DNA of 10,866 bases from Actinomycetes bacterium (GCA_023412435.1 JAEYNS010000367.1:1-10866), one strand, 5' to 3'; shown: positions 1 to 6,013, counted from the first letter of the stretch. A program made the numbers and translations. Notes: generated by a model from the letters alone, not told the origin.

Positions 1-1
1 G

Positions 2-691
2 GCGCGGGCGCGGGGCCGGGGGGGGGGCGGGGTCGGGGGCGGGGCCCGGGCCCGCGCGCGGGCCGAGGAGACCGCGTCCCGGATCGCGGCCGAGGGCGGA
101 CGGGCGGTTGCCGTCGAGTGGGACGTCACCGACGCGGAGCAGGCGGGGGCTGCCGTCGCCGCCGTCGAGCGGGAGTTCGGGCCGCTCACCCTGGCGGTCA
201 ACAACGCGGGGATCGGGGCCGGCACACCGGCGCTGGACCTGACCCCCGAGCAGTGGCAGGGCGTGCTCGACACCAATCTCAACGGGGTCTTCTACTCCTG
301 CCAGGCCGAGGCGCGGGCGATGCGTCAGCACGGACGCGGCGCGATCGTGAACATCGCCTCGATCTCTGCGACCATCGCCAACCGCAACCTGACCCAGGTC
401 CAGTACAACGCGAGCAAGGCTGCGGTGGTCCATCTGACCAAGTCGCTGGCCGTCGAGTGGGCGCCCCTGGGCCTGCGGGTGAACGCCGTCAGCCCGGGCT
501 ACACCCTCACCCCGATGAACCGGCGGCCCGAGGTGGCCGAACTCGTCACGCAGTTCGCGGACACGACGCCGCTGGGACGGCTCGCCGAGCCGGACGAGAT
601 CGCCGGCCCGGTCCTGTTCCTGCTGGGCCCGGCCGCCAGCTACATCACCGGTGTCGACCTGCTGGTCGACGGCGGGTACTGCTGCTGGTAG
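2..691 (+). CDS. Short-chain dehydrogenase/reductase (SDR), 5'-truncated
   Basis: This is the C-terminal part of a classical SDR oxidoreductase, a soluble NAD(P)-dependent enzyme. Credible coding begins near base 62. The structural motif NNAG lies at 200-211, the serine-bearing stretch VNIASIS follows, and the catalytic Tyr-x-x-x-Lys is YNASK at 404-418. The segment RVNAVSPGY and the C-terminal LVDGGYCCW are also typical of the family. The N-terminal Rossmann glycine motif (TGxxxGIG) is absent because the gene runs off the window. The frame stays open to base 2, but the first 60 bases encode only Gly/Arg/Ala low-complexity residues and are probably not true sequence. An internal ATG at 263 would leave out the NNAG motif and is not the real start. 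Substrate cannot be told; polyol or sugar reductases of this class often end in a similar VDGGY tail. Confidence 0.88.
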   Translation, partial: ARARGRGGGGVGGGARARARAEETASRIAAEGGRAVAVEWDVTDAEQAGAAVAAVEREFGPLTLAVNNAGIGAGTPALDLTPEQWQGVLDTNLNGVFYSCQAEARAMRQHGRGAIVNIASISATIANRNLTQVQYNASKAAVVHLTKSLAVEWAPLGLRVNAVSPGYTLTPMNRRPEVAELVTQFADTTPLGRLAEPDEIAGPVLFLLGPAASYITGVDLLVDGGYCCW

Positions 692-846
692 CACCCTCGA
701 GGGCGACCCGGGACTTCGCCGGCACCACCGGGAGACCGCACCCCCCAACCATGGTCGGGTCCGCTACCTGTTGCCTCCCGCCCGCGATGGTGAAACCATG
801 CTGAGTACCCACCCCCGGTGCGCGTCGAAGGCCCGGTGTTGTGAGA

Positions 847-862
847 GCGGCGGTGTCGCCGC
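847..862 (+). other. Small hairpin in the phoA 5' leader
   Basis: Arms GCGGCG (847-852) and CGCCGC (857-862) are perfectly complementary around a GTGT loop, about 50 bases before the alkaline phosphatase start. The whole SDR-phoA gap (692-909) holds no recognisable gene. I see no clear -10/-35 pair and no GTTCACC-type PHO-box direct repeat in it. The hairpin could be the SDR terminator or a leader structure; neither is proven. Confidence 0.3.
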
Positions 863-896
863 TGCTCGGCGGGTCGTCGCGGGCGCCCCTCTCTTC

Positions 897-903
897 GAGG
901 AGG
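897..903 (+). promoter_or_regulatory. Ribosome binding site of alkaline phosphatase
   Basis: GAGGAGG sits six bases before ATG 910. It decides the start: the frame is open upstream to a GTG at 841, but that codon has no Shine-Dalgarno sequence and would put 23 extra residues in front of a good signal peptide. Confidence 0.85.
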
Positions 904-909
904 AACTCG

Positions 910-2214
910 ATGTTCCGATCAGCCATGCCCTTGTTCGCGACCCCCAAGGTCGCCGTCGCCGCGGTGACAACCCTCGCCCTGGCCGCAGGAACCGGAGCCG
1001 CCGTCACCTCGGGCGTGCCTGCCCACCAGGGCGGTCGCCCCGCCAGGAACGTCATCCTGTTCGTCGGCGACGGGATGGGCACCTCCCACCGCCTTCTCAT
1101 CCAGTACGGCAACGTCGGACCCGAGGGCACGCTGGCGATGGACGCGATGCCGGTCGCCGGCAGGTCGAAGACCTTCCCCCACGATCCCGAGGCCTTCGTC
1201 ACCGACTCCGCGGCCGGCGGCACCGCGCTCGCCACGGGTGTCAAGACCTACAACGGCGCCATCGGCGTCGACGAGAACGGCAGGCCGGTGACCACGGTCC
1301 TTGAGCTGGCTGCCCGCAACGGCAAGGCCACAGGGCTGGTCACCACCGCCCAGGTCACGGACGCGACCCCCGCGGCCTTCGGGGCCCACGTGCTCGACCG
1401 GAGCCAGCAGAGCCTCATCGCCCGGCAGTTCCTCGAGAACAGCAAGCCGCAGGTCATCCTGGGCGGCGGCGAGGACAAGTGGTACCCGGCGGGCAACCCC
1501 GGCGCATTCCCCGACGAGCCGGCCGAGGACCCCACCGAACGCAGCGCAGGCACCGAGGGCAACCTGGTCGAGCTGGCACAGTCCCTCGGCTACGAGTACG
1601 TGACCAACACGGCGGAGCTGAAGGCCGCCAAGTCCCGCAAGATCCTGGGCCTCTTCGCGAACGAGGAGATGTTCCAGCAGCGACCGGAGGGCCAGGGCGA
1701 CGTCTACAGCCCGACGGTCTCGCTGGCCGACATGACCTCGAAGGCGATCTCGACCCTGGCGAAGGACCGTGACGGGTTCTTCCTGCTCGTCGAGGAGGAG
1801 GGCATCGACGAGATGGCCCACCAGTCGAATGCGGGCCAGGTCATCAAGGCGGGCAAGAACCTCGACTCGGCAGTCGCGGTCGCCGTCCGTTACGCCGCCA
1901 AACACCGCGACACCCTGGTGATCGTCGTGGCCGACCACGAGACCGGCAGCCTGGCGATCGAGGACGTCCCGGCTCTGCAGAACAACCCCAGCTACCCCAA
2001 CGAGAGCGGCGAGGGCCGCACCGCGGAGGACGGGCCGTTCAGCATCCCGGGCACCGACAGGCAGTTCGTCGTCGACTGGACCACCGCCAACCACACCGCT
2101 GAGGACGTACCGGTGACGGCGATGGGCCCCGGCAGCGAGTTGCTGTCCGGCGTCTACGAGAACACGCACGTCTTCGACGCCATGGTGATGGCGATGCGGC
2201 TGAAGCGCGGCTGA
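910..2214 (+). CDS. phoA: Alkaline phosphatase, PhoA family, secreted
   Basis: The 434-residue product is a metal-dependent phosphomonoesterase that releases phosphate from organic esters outside the membrane. The N-terminus has a hydrophobic stretch (about residues 14-34, VAVAAVTTLALAAGTGAAV) like a Sec signal or anchor. Residues matching the E. coli enzyme are visible: D54 in VGDGMG, the nucleophile S100 in TDSAAGGTALATG, D151 and T153 in TDATPAAF, R164, E295, D300 and H304 in EEEGIDEMAH, D342/H343 in ADHETG, and H395 in TANHT. The active site therefore looks complete. At the position of E. coli K328 there is E301, which varies within the family. Length is normal. No Pho-regulon box was recognised upstream, so phosphate control is only an expectation. 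A strong hairpin follows the stop, so the gene is probably transcribed alone or with the SDR. Confidence 0.95.
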   Translation: MFRSAMPLFATPKVAVAAVTTLALAAGTGAAVTSGVPAHQGGRPARNVILFVGDGMGTSHRLLIQYGNVGPEGTLAMDAMPVAGRSKTFPHDPEAFVTDSAAGGTALATGVKTYNGAIGVDENGRPVTTVLELAARNGKATGLVTTAQVTDATPAAFGAHVLDRSQQSLIARQFLENSKPQVILGGGEDKWYPAGNPGAFPDEPAEDPTERSAGTEGNLVELAQSLGYEYVTNTAELKAAKSRKILGLFANEEMFQQRPEGQGDVYSPTVSLADMTSKAISTLAKDRDGFFLLVEEEGIDEMAHQSNAGQVIKAGKNLDSAVAVAVRYAAKHRDTLVIVVADHETGSLAIEDVPALQNNPSYPNESGEGRTAEDGPFSIPGTDRQFVVDWTTANHTAEDVPVTAMGPGSELLSGVYENTHVFDAMVMAMRLKRG

Positions 2215-2235
2215 TCGGCGCGCCGGCAGGTGCGG

Positions 2236-2268
2236 GCTGTCCCGCCGGGGGGGCGCCGGCGGGACAGC
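2236..2268 (+). terminator. Strong GC hairpin, likely phoA terminator
   Basis: Perfect 13-bp stem: GCTGTCCCGCCGG (2236-2248) pairs with CCGGCGGGACAGC (2256-2268) around a 7-base G-rich loop, 21 bases after the phoA stop. No T-tract follows, which is common for terminator hairpins in high-GC actinobacteria. It separates phoA from the ATPase gene. Confidence 0.75.
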
Positions 2269-2327
2269 GTCCGCCTCGCCCGCGGAACGCGGCGCACGCG
2301 GGCGCGACCAGTGTCAGGCACGCCACC

Positions 2328-2333
2328 TAGCCT
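2328..2333 (+). promoter_or_regulatory. -10 box (TAGCCT) of leaderless ATPase gene
   Basis: TAGCCT fits the actinobacterial TANNNT -10. Taking its last T as -7, transcription would begin at 2340, the G of a GTG start. No Shine-Dalgarno sequence is present. No convincing -35 is seen. Confidence 0.55.
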
Positions 2334-2339
2334 GTGGTC

Positions 2340-3056
2340 GTGACCGCGTTCAGCTCCCTCCCCGTCCGAGAGGTCATCGGCGAGGACGGTGACGGCGACG
2401 GCGGGTGGCCGTTCACGCTGGCGCCGGTCGCCCAACTGCTGAGGGACGGTCTGGAGTTGTCGGAGCTCACCATCCTCGTCGGGGAGAACGGGGTCGGGAA
2501 GTCGACGATCATCGAGGCGATAGCGATGGCCTACGGGCTCAGCCCCGAAGGCGGGAGCACCTACGTGAGGCCCTCGCAGCGTCCCACCGAGTCCCCGCTC
2601 CACGACCGGATCCGGCTGGTCCGCGGTATCGGGGGATCCCGATGGGGCTACTTCCTGCGCGCCGAGACCATGCACGGCCTGCTCACCTTCCTGGAACAGA
2701 ACCCAGGTGCCGACGCCAGCTACCACGAGCGCTCCCACGGACAGGCGTTCACCGAACTCCTGGCGACCAAGCTGGGCCACATGACCGGGCGCGGCGGCCT
2801 CCTCGTGATGGACGAACCCGAGGCAGGGCTCTCCCTGCTCTCCCAGCTGGCGCTCGCCAACCAGCTCGCCGCACTGCGCGAGGACCGGATCCAGGCGCTG
2901 ATCGCCACTCACTCACCGATCCTGGCCGCCACCCCCGGAGCACGGCTCATCGAACTCGACGAGGCCGGCTATCAGACTCGCACCTGGGACGACCTCATGA
3001 CCGTTGCGCTCTACCGCCGCTTCCTCGCCGACCCCGGCTACTTCGGACTGGAGTAG
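2340..3056 (+). CDS. Small stand-alone AAA/ABC-type ATPase
   Basis: A 238-residue P-loop ATPase of the ABC/SMC-like AAA class. Walker A is GENGVGKST (residues 48-56, K54). A short signature-like motif is SHGQAF (132-137). Walker B is LLVMDEPEAG with D158/E159, and the switch histidine is H191 in ATHSPIL. The protein has no transmembrane segment and no fused TOPRIM, HNH or other effector domain. Its length is that of the compact single-domain ATPases widespread in bacteria whose function is unclear. The start is chosen at GTG 2340 because a -10 box lies exactly at leaderless spacing; GTG 2334, six bases earlier, is the alternative and abuts that box. It converges with DUF2200 after a 32-base gap. 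A defence role cannot be supported because no partner effector adjoins it. Confidence 0.87.
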   Translation: MTAFSSLPVREVIGEDGDGDGGWPFTLAPVAQLLRDGLELSELTILVGENGVGKSTIIEAIAMAYGLSPEGGSTYVRPSQRPTESPLHDRIRLVRGIGGSRWGYFLRAETMHGLLTFLEQNPGADASYHERSHGQAFTELLATKLGHMTGRGGLLVMDEPEAGLSLLSQLALANQLAALREDRIQALIATHSPILAATPGARLIELDEAGYQTRTWDDLMTVALYRRFLADPGYFGLE

Positions 3057-3088
3057 CGACGCGACGCCACCGCCCCGCCGAGCAGGTG

Positions 3089-3472
3089 TCACGGCTCGGT
3101 GCGGAGAACCGTATCCAGGGGGCGTCCCTTCGCGAGCTCGTCGACGATCTTGTCGAGGATCCGTACCCGGCGCATGACCGGGTCGGTGATGTCGGCGATC
3201 CGTACTCCGCAGACGACCCCCGTGACCCTGACCGCGTTCGGGTGCAGGCTGGCGGCCTCGAGGAAGTCCTGGACGGTGGTCCTCGCGGCGAGGTGACCCT
3301 CGAAGGCCGCTTCGTCGAACCCGGTGAGCCACCGGATCGCCGCGTCGAGTTCGTCCTTGGGGCGTCCCTTGCGCTCGACCTTGGCCACGTACACGGGATA
3401 CAGAACTGCGAACGGCATCCGCTTCACCCGCTCGGCGTTCGCCCGCTGGCGGGGTGTCTCCTCCATGGCCAC
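3089..3472 (-). CDS. DUF2200 family protein
   Basis: A 127-residue soluble protein matching DUF2200 from memory of the family. Hallmarks are MPFAVLYPVYVAKVERKGR near residue 20, WLTGFDE, LHPNAVRVTGVVCGVR, and the C-terminal RRVRILDKIVDELAKGRP. The biochemical function of this family is unknown. The frame starts at GTG 3472, with ATG 3466 as a near alternative; a GAGACT box places a predicted transcription start exactly on 3472. A further GTG at 3427, overlapping the stop of the possible small gene upstream, would give 112 residues but would remove the Arg that I recall preceding this Val in homologues. The gene is convergent with the ATPase and divergent from the glycosylase-like gene. Confidence 0.87.
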   Translation of the reverse strand: MAMEETPRQRANAERVKRMPFAVLYPVYVAKVERKGRPKDELDAAIRWLTGFDEAAFEGHLAARTTVQDFLEAASLHPNAVRVTGVVCGVRIADITDPVMRRVRILDKIVDELAKGRPLDTVLRTEP

Positions 3473-3588
3473 AGGTCAAGTCTCAGCTCCGCGTCGGTCT
3501 GGGGCAAGCGCGCCGGCCCACGGGCGATCCGCCGGGTGTGAGCCTGCCTGACGAAGTCGGAGGGCAGCTCCACAGCCAGGCGGGACAC
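3424..3588 (-). CDS. Possible small leaderless gene upstream of DUF2200
   Basis: This minus-strand frame would encode 54 residues beginning MSRLAVELPSDF and continuing through VRQAHTRRIARG to a stop at 3424-3426. I recognise no family. Support comes from three things: about 35 of the first 40 codons end in G or C while second positions are near half G/C, which is the pattern of real genes here; a GATCAT box at 3600-3595 puts a predicted transcription start exactly on GTG 3588; and its TGA overlaps an in-frame GTG of DUF2200 (3427) as GTGA, like the gatC/gatA junction. Against it: it overlaps the preferred DUF2200 start by 49 bases, the product is Arg-rich, and it has no recognised homologue. 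It could be a gene remnant. Confidence 0.3.
   Translation of the reverse strand: MSRLAVELPSDFVRQAHTRRIARGPARLPQTDAELRLDLWPWRRHPASGRTPSG
3479..3484 (-). promoter_or_regulatory. -10-like box (GAGACT) of DUF2200 gene
   Basis: Read on the minus strand from 3484 to 3479, GAGACT has the conserved A and final T of TANNNT. With the last T as -7, transcription starts at 3472, the G of the GTG start. The first base differs from consensus, and the box would lie inside the possible small gene. Confidence 0.4.
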
Positions 3589-3612
3589 CGCGTGATGATC
3601 AGCCTCCCGCGC

Positions 3613-3618
3613 TAGCGT
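3613..3618 (+). promoter_or_regulatory. -10 box (TAGCGT) of leaderless glycosylase-like gene
   Basis: TAGCGT matches TANNNT. The predicted transcription start is 3625, exactly the G of GTG 3625. No Shine-Dalgarno sequence is present between box and start. Confidence 0.6.
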
Positions 3619-3624
3619 AGCCGG

Positions 3625-4161
3625 GTGGGCGGCCTGATCGGTTACCAGACCTACGTCGACTGGCTCGGCCGGCGGACGCTGTCGCTGGCCGAGGTCTGGC
3701 CGGACGGGACCCCGCGCGCCGCGGTCGTCGGGCTCGGCCAGTCCCAGGCGAGCGTCGCCGCCGGGCACCGCTACCAGGGCGGTCAGGTGGTGAACCTGCG
3801 CCGGCTCGCGAGGGCCGGCCTGTTCGAGGAGGCCGTGGACGGGATCTGGGAACCGGTGGCACTGGCCGCCGGGGTGGGGTTCACCGATCTGGTGCGCCGT
3901 CCGATCGACGACGTCTTCATGGCGGACCTGCGCCACGGCAGCCCGCTGCTGCGGGAGAGCCTCGCCGCCCGCGAACCGGAGATCGTGGTCGCGATGAGCA
4001 AGGAGCCGGTGGTGGCCCTGTTCCACGAGGAGTACCCGCCGGGCGTCCTGCCGGTCCGGACGGCCTGGGGCGGCCAGGTGTTCCGGATGCCGCTGGTGAA
4101 CCTGCCGGCCGGCGGCATGGCCCAGGTGATGCGGCAACTTGCCGAACTCCTCGCCTCCTGA
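3625..4161 (+). CDS. Uracil-DNA-glycosylase-superfamily-like protein, divergent
   Basis: The 178-residue product resembles Mug-like members of the uracil-DNA glycosylase superfamily, which cut mismatched or deaminated bases from DNA. Supporting segments are VVGLGQSQASVAAGHRYQG (residues 34-52, the motif 1 and base-pocket region), GFTDLVRRP (85-93), and a C-terminal VFRMPLVNLPAGG (152-164) where motif 2 (PSxSG type) would lie. The usual catalytic Asn/Pro of GLNPS is replaced by Gly38/Gln39, and motif 2 is also altered, so either the chemistry differs or the protein is not an active glycosylase. GTG 3625 is chosen from the leaderless promoter. The stop lies three bases before the -10 box of the next gene. 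Family assignment is from remembered motifs and is moderately sure. Confidence 0.72.
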   Translation: MGGLIGYQTYVDWLGRRTLSLAEVWPDGTPRAAVVGLGQSQASVAAGHRYQGGQVVNLRRLARAGLFEEAVDGIWEPVALAAGVGFTDLVRRPIDDVFMADLRHGSPLLRESLAAREPEIVVAMSKEPVVALFHEEYPPGVLPVRTAWGGQVFRMPLVNLPAGGMAQVMRQLAELLAS

Positions 4162-4164
4162 TGC

Positions 4165-4170
4165 CAGACT
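4165..4170 (+). promoter_or_regulatory. -10-like box (CAGACT) of shikimate dehydrogenase-like gene
   Basis: CAGACT keeps the conserved A and final T of TANNNT. The predicted transcription start is 4177, one base before GTG 4178. The same hexamer recurs at 5080-5085 before the small membrane protein gene. Confidence 0.5.
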
Positions 4171-4177
4171 GGGGTGC

Positions 4178-5023
4178 GTGACAACGCCGTCCTTCCTCAG
4201 TTCCCTCACCGGCCTGTTCGCCCAGCCCGCCGCCGAGAACCCGACCGTCACGATGGTCGAAGCCGCCTATCGGGCGCTCGGCCTGGACGCCCGCTACCTC
4301 ACCTGCGAGGTACCGCCCGAGGCGCTCGGCGACGCCGTCCGTGGGGCGCGGGCGATGGGCTGGCTCGGGTTCAACTGCTCGCTGCCGCACAAGCTGGCGG
4401 TGATCGAGCACCTCGACGAGGTCGCCGAGTCCGCCCGGCTGATCGGCGCGGTCAACTGCGTGGTGATCCGGGACGGACGGCTGGTCGGGGAGAACACCGA
4501 CGGGCTGGGGTTCCTGACCTCGTTGTCCGGCGTCGTCGACCCGCGGGGCGCGCGGGTGGTGCTGCTGGGGGCCGGCGGAGCGGCCCGGGCGATCGCCGTG
4601 GAGTTGGCGCTCGCCGGGGCGGCGGAGCTGCGGATCATGAACCGGGGTGAGCAGCGGGGACGCGCGCTCGCCGCCCACGTCGCCTCGGCCACGTCCGCGA
4701 AGGTCAGCTTCCAGCCGTGGACGGCGCCCGTCGTGGTGGGGGAGGCCGACGTCCTGGTCAACGCCACCTCGATCGGCCTGTTCCCCGACACCGCGGTGCC
4801 CCAGGTCGACTTCTCGACCCTGCACGCCCGGACGGTGGTGGCCGACGTGGTGCCGAATCCGCCCCGCACCGGCTTCCTCACGGCCGCGGCCGGACGCGGC
4901 TGCCCGACCCTGGACGGGCTCGGGATGCTGGTCAACCAGGGGGTGATCGGGATCCGGCACTGGACGGGGCTCGAGCCCGATCCCGCCGTGATGCACGCAG
5001 CGCTCTCGGCGGTCCTCGGCTGA
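4178..5023 (+). CDS. Shikimate/quinate dehydrogenase family paralogue
   Basis: A 281-residue NAD(P)-dependent dehydrogenase of the AroE superfamily, which interconverts 3-dehydroshikimate-type substrates and shikimate or quinate. Visible residues are K72 in SLPHK, N93 in IGAVN, D108 in ENTDGLGF, the nucleotide loop GAGGA (131-135), NRG (155-157) at the phosphate-sensing position, NATSIG, and DGLGMLVNQG near the C-terminus. The N-terminal substrate motif is unusual: where AroE has SxSP, this protein has GLFAQPAAENPT (12-23). That makes a paralogue more likely than the housekeeping aroE, which in actinobacteria usually sits beside mltG/ruvX and not here. GTG 4178 is supported by the adjacent -10 box; an ATG in frame at 4139 would overlap the preceding gene. 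Cofactor and exact substrate are open. Confidence 0.88.
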   Translation: MTTPSFLSSLTGLFAQPAAENPTVTMVEAAYRALGLDARYLTCEVPPEALGDAVRGARAMGWLGFNCSLPHKLAVIEHLDEVAESARLIGAVNCVVIRDGRLVGENTDGLGFLTSLSGVVDPRGARVVLLGAGGAARAIAVELALAGAAELRIMNRGEQRGRALAAHVASATSAKVSFQPWTAPVVVGEADVLVNATSIGLFPDTAVPQVDFSTLHARTVVADVVPNPPRTGFLTAAAGRGCPTLDGLGMLVNQGVIGIRHWTGLEPDPAVMHAALSAVLG

Positions 5024-5035
5024 CCCGGGCCCGGG
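5024..5035. repeat. 12-bp perfect palindrome after the dehydrogenase
   Basis: CCCGGGCCCGGG begins directly after the stop codon of the shikimate dehydrogenase-like gene and equals its own reverse complement. As a hairpin it has only about four base pairs, so it is a weak terminator candidate. In sequence this GC-rich it may be chance. Confidence 0.3.
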
Positions 5036-5079
5036 GCGGCTCCGCGTCGGTCCGCTCGGGACGGGCCGGCGCGCTCTGG

Positions 5080-5085
5080 CAGACT
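5080..5085 (+). promoter_or_regulatory. -10-like box (CAGACT) of small membrane protein gene
   Basis: With the final T as -7 the predicted transcription start is 5092, exactly the G of GTG 5092. The hexamer and the following G-run match the site before the shikimate dehydrogenase-like gene. Confidence 0.5.
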
Positions 5086-5091
5086 GGGGGA

Positions 5092-5292
5092 GTGGACGGC
5101 CTCAACAGCAACCTCAACCTCAACGAGGGCGCGCCGCCGCGGGTGATGCCGCGGCTCGGGGAATGGGGTCCGCTCGAGGTGCCGGCGACCCGGGCCAAGC
5201 GCAGGATGCGCTGGTGGGTGATCCTGATCCTGACCGGTGTGCTGGCCGCCGTGGTCGGCTACGGGTACTGGATCTACACGATGATCCGGTGA
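5092..5292 (+). CDS. Small single-pass membrane protein, 66 residues
   Basis: This short gene has an acidic/polar N-terminus (MDGLNSNLNLNEGAPPR), a basic stretch ATRAKRRMRWW, and one strong hydrophobic helix WVILILTGVLAAVVGYGYW ending in IYTMIR. The positive residues just before the helix predict the N-terminus inside the cell. The frame is open well upstream inside the dehydrogenase gene, but the leaderless promoter favours GTG 5092. It has no recognised family. The bases CTCAAC occur three times near the start, giving the Leu-Asn repeats. It ends four bases before the stop of the convergent ACT-domain gene, with no room for a separate terminator. Function unknown. Confidence 0.62.
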   Translation: MDGLNSNLNLNEGAPPRVMPRLGEWGPLEVPATRAKRRMRWWVILILTGVLAAVVGYGYWIYTMIR

Positions 5293-5296
5293 ACGC

Positions 5297-5917
5297 TCAC
5301 TGCGCCAGCGCGCTGAGGTGACGCAGCCGGGCGAGTTCCGACTTCAGGAACTCGGGACCGCCCCGCCTGGCGAGCACGATCGTGGCGTTCGACCGGAACG
5401 GCGAGATCGCGACCAGCGTGTCGCCCCAGCCCGGCAGCCAGCCGTCGCCGAGTTCGGCGCTGCGCAGCTCGTCCAGGGGGCCGATCGCTGCCACCCCGGC
5501 CGCGTCCAGGTCGGGGGCGAGGTCGGTGCGGGCCAGTACCTGCCCGGTGTCACGGTCGATCAGCACTGCCCAGCTGACCCGGAACACGTCGGTCGACTCG
5601 AGGGTGAGGATCTCCTCGGCCCGCTCCGGGTGCTCGGTCATGTGGTTCAGCACGTCCACGTCGGCCTGCAGGCCCCACCGCTCGGGGTAGTACGACAGCC
5701 ACAGCACCTCGACCCCGGGAATCGAGGTGCACGCCGTCACCAGCGAGTCGGGCTGGATGCCGCTGGGCAGCTCGAGCATGAAGTCGTCGACGGCGTAGCC
5801 CTCGTACTTCTCCACGATCTCGACGGCGTTGATGTCCGCCCCTACCGTGCCCATGGCGGTGGCGACTGCCCCGAGCGAACCGGGGCGATCGGGCAGGGCA
5901 AGTCTCAGCAGGAACAC
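5297..5917 (-). CDS. ACT-domain amino-acid-binding protein
   Basis: The 206-residue soluble protein starts with an ACT domain (about residues 1-72): [20 protein letters not shown], then [11 protein letters not shown] and a strand ending [14 protein letters not shown] domains bind amino acids or similar ligands to regulate enzymes or transcription. The C-terminal 130 residues carry no catalytic motif I recognise ([28 protein letters not shown] is the most ordered-looking part). It lies divergent from gatCAB, an arrangement I recall in other actinobacteria, but no direct role in amidotransferase control is shown. The start is GTG 5917, one base after the predicted transcription start; no Shine-Dalgarno sequence precedes it. 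Convergent with the small membrane protein gene, separated by four bases. Confidence 0.87.
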   Translation of the reverse strand: MFLLRLALPDRPGSLGAVATAMGTVGADINAVEIVEKYEGYAVDDFMLELPSGIQPDSLVTACTSIPGVEVLWLSYYPERWGLQADVDVLNHMTEHPERAEEILTLESTDVFRVSWAVLIDRDTGQVLARTDLAPDLDAAGVAAIGPLDELRSAELGDGWLPGWGDTLVAISPFRSNATIVLARRGGPEFLKSELARLRHLSALAQ

Positions 5918-5924
5918 ACGTCAC

Positions 5925-5930
5925 AGTGTG
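5925..5930 (-). promoter_or_regulatory. -10-like box (CACACT) of ACT-domain gene
   Basis: Read on the minus strand from 5930 to 5925. The predicted start is 5918, one base before GTG 5917. The box overlaps an inverted repeat (CACAC, six bases, GTGTG; 5915-5930), so a bound protein there would block this promoter. Confidence 0.45.
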
Positions 5931-5951
5931 GCCGACATCTGTTACGGATTG

Positions 5952-5967
5952 GTCACGACGCGGTGAC
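5952..5967. promoter_or_regulatory. Inverted repeat in the ACT/gatC divergent region
   Basis: GTCAC (5952-5956), six-base spacer, GTGAC (5963-5967). It has the same arm and spacer lengths as the CACAC/GTGTG repeat at 5915-5930. It lies between the two outward promoters and could be an operator, but five-base arms are short. Confidence 0.25.
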
Positions 5968-6007
5968 ACCGGGACGCGGCCGGGTCGAGCGGCGCCCGCC
6001 GCCCCCG

Positions 6008-6013
6008 TAGAGT
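6008..6013 (+). promoter_or_regulatory. -10 box (TAGAGT) of the gatCAB operon
   Basis: TAGAGT matches TANNNT and predicts a transcription start near 6020. This leaves a 30-base leader that contains a Shine-Dalgarno sequence, in contrast to the leaderless starts elsewhere in the window. Confidence 0.5.

Noticed and set aside
841..909. Upstream GTG start for alkaline phosphatase
   Set aside because: No ribosome site at 841, whereas ATG 910 has GAGGAGG six bases upstream and opens on a signal peptide.
919..2169. Long minus-strand frame opposite alkaline phosphatase
   Set aside because: Antisense of a clearly real gene with all active-site residues; long shadow frames are expected in DNA with such high third-position G/C.
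2340..3472. ATPase plus DUF2200 as a defence or toxin-antitoxin pair
   Set aside because: The genes are convergent, not co-transcribed; neither carries a nuclease or toxin motif, and DUF2200 has no established link to such systems.
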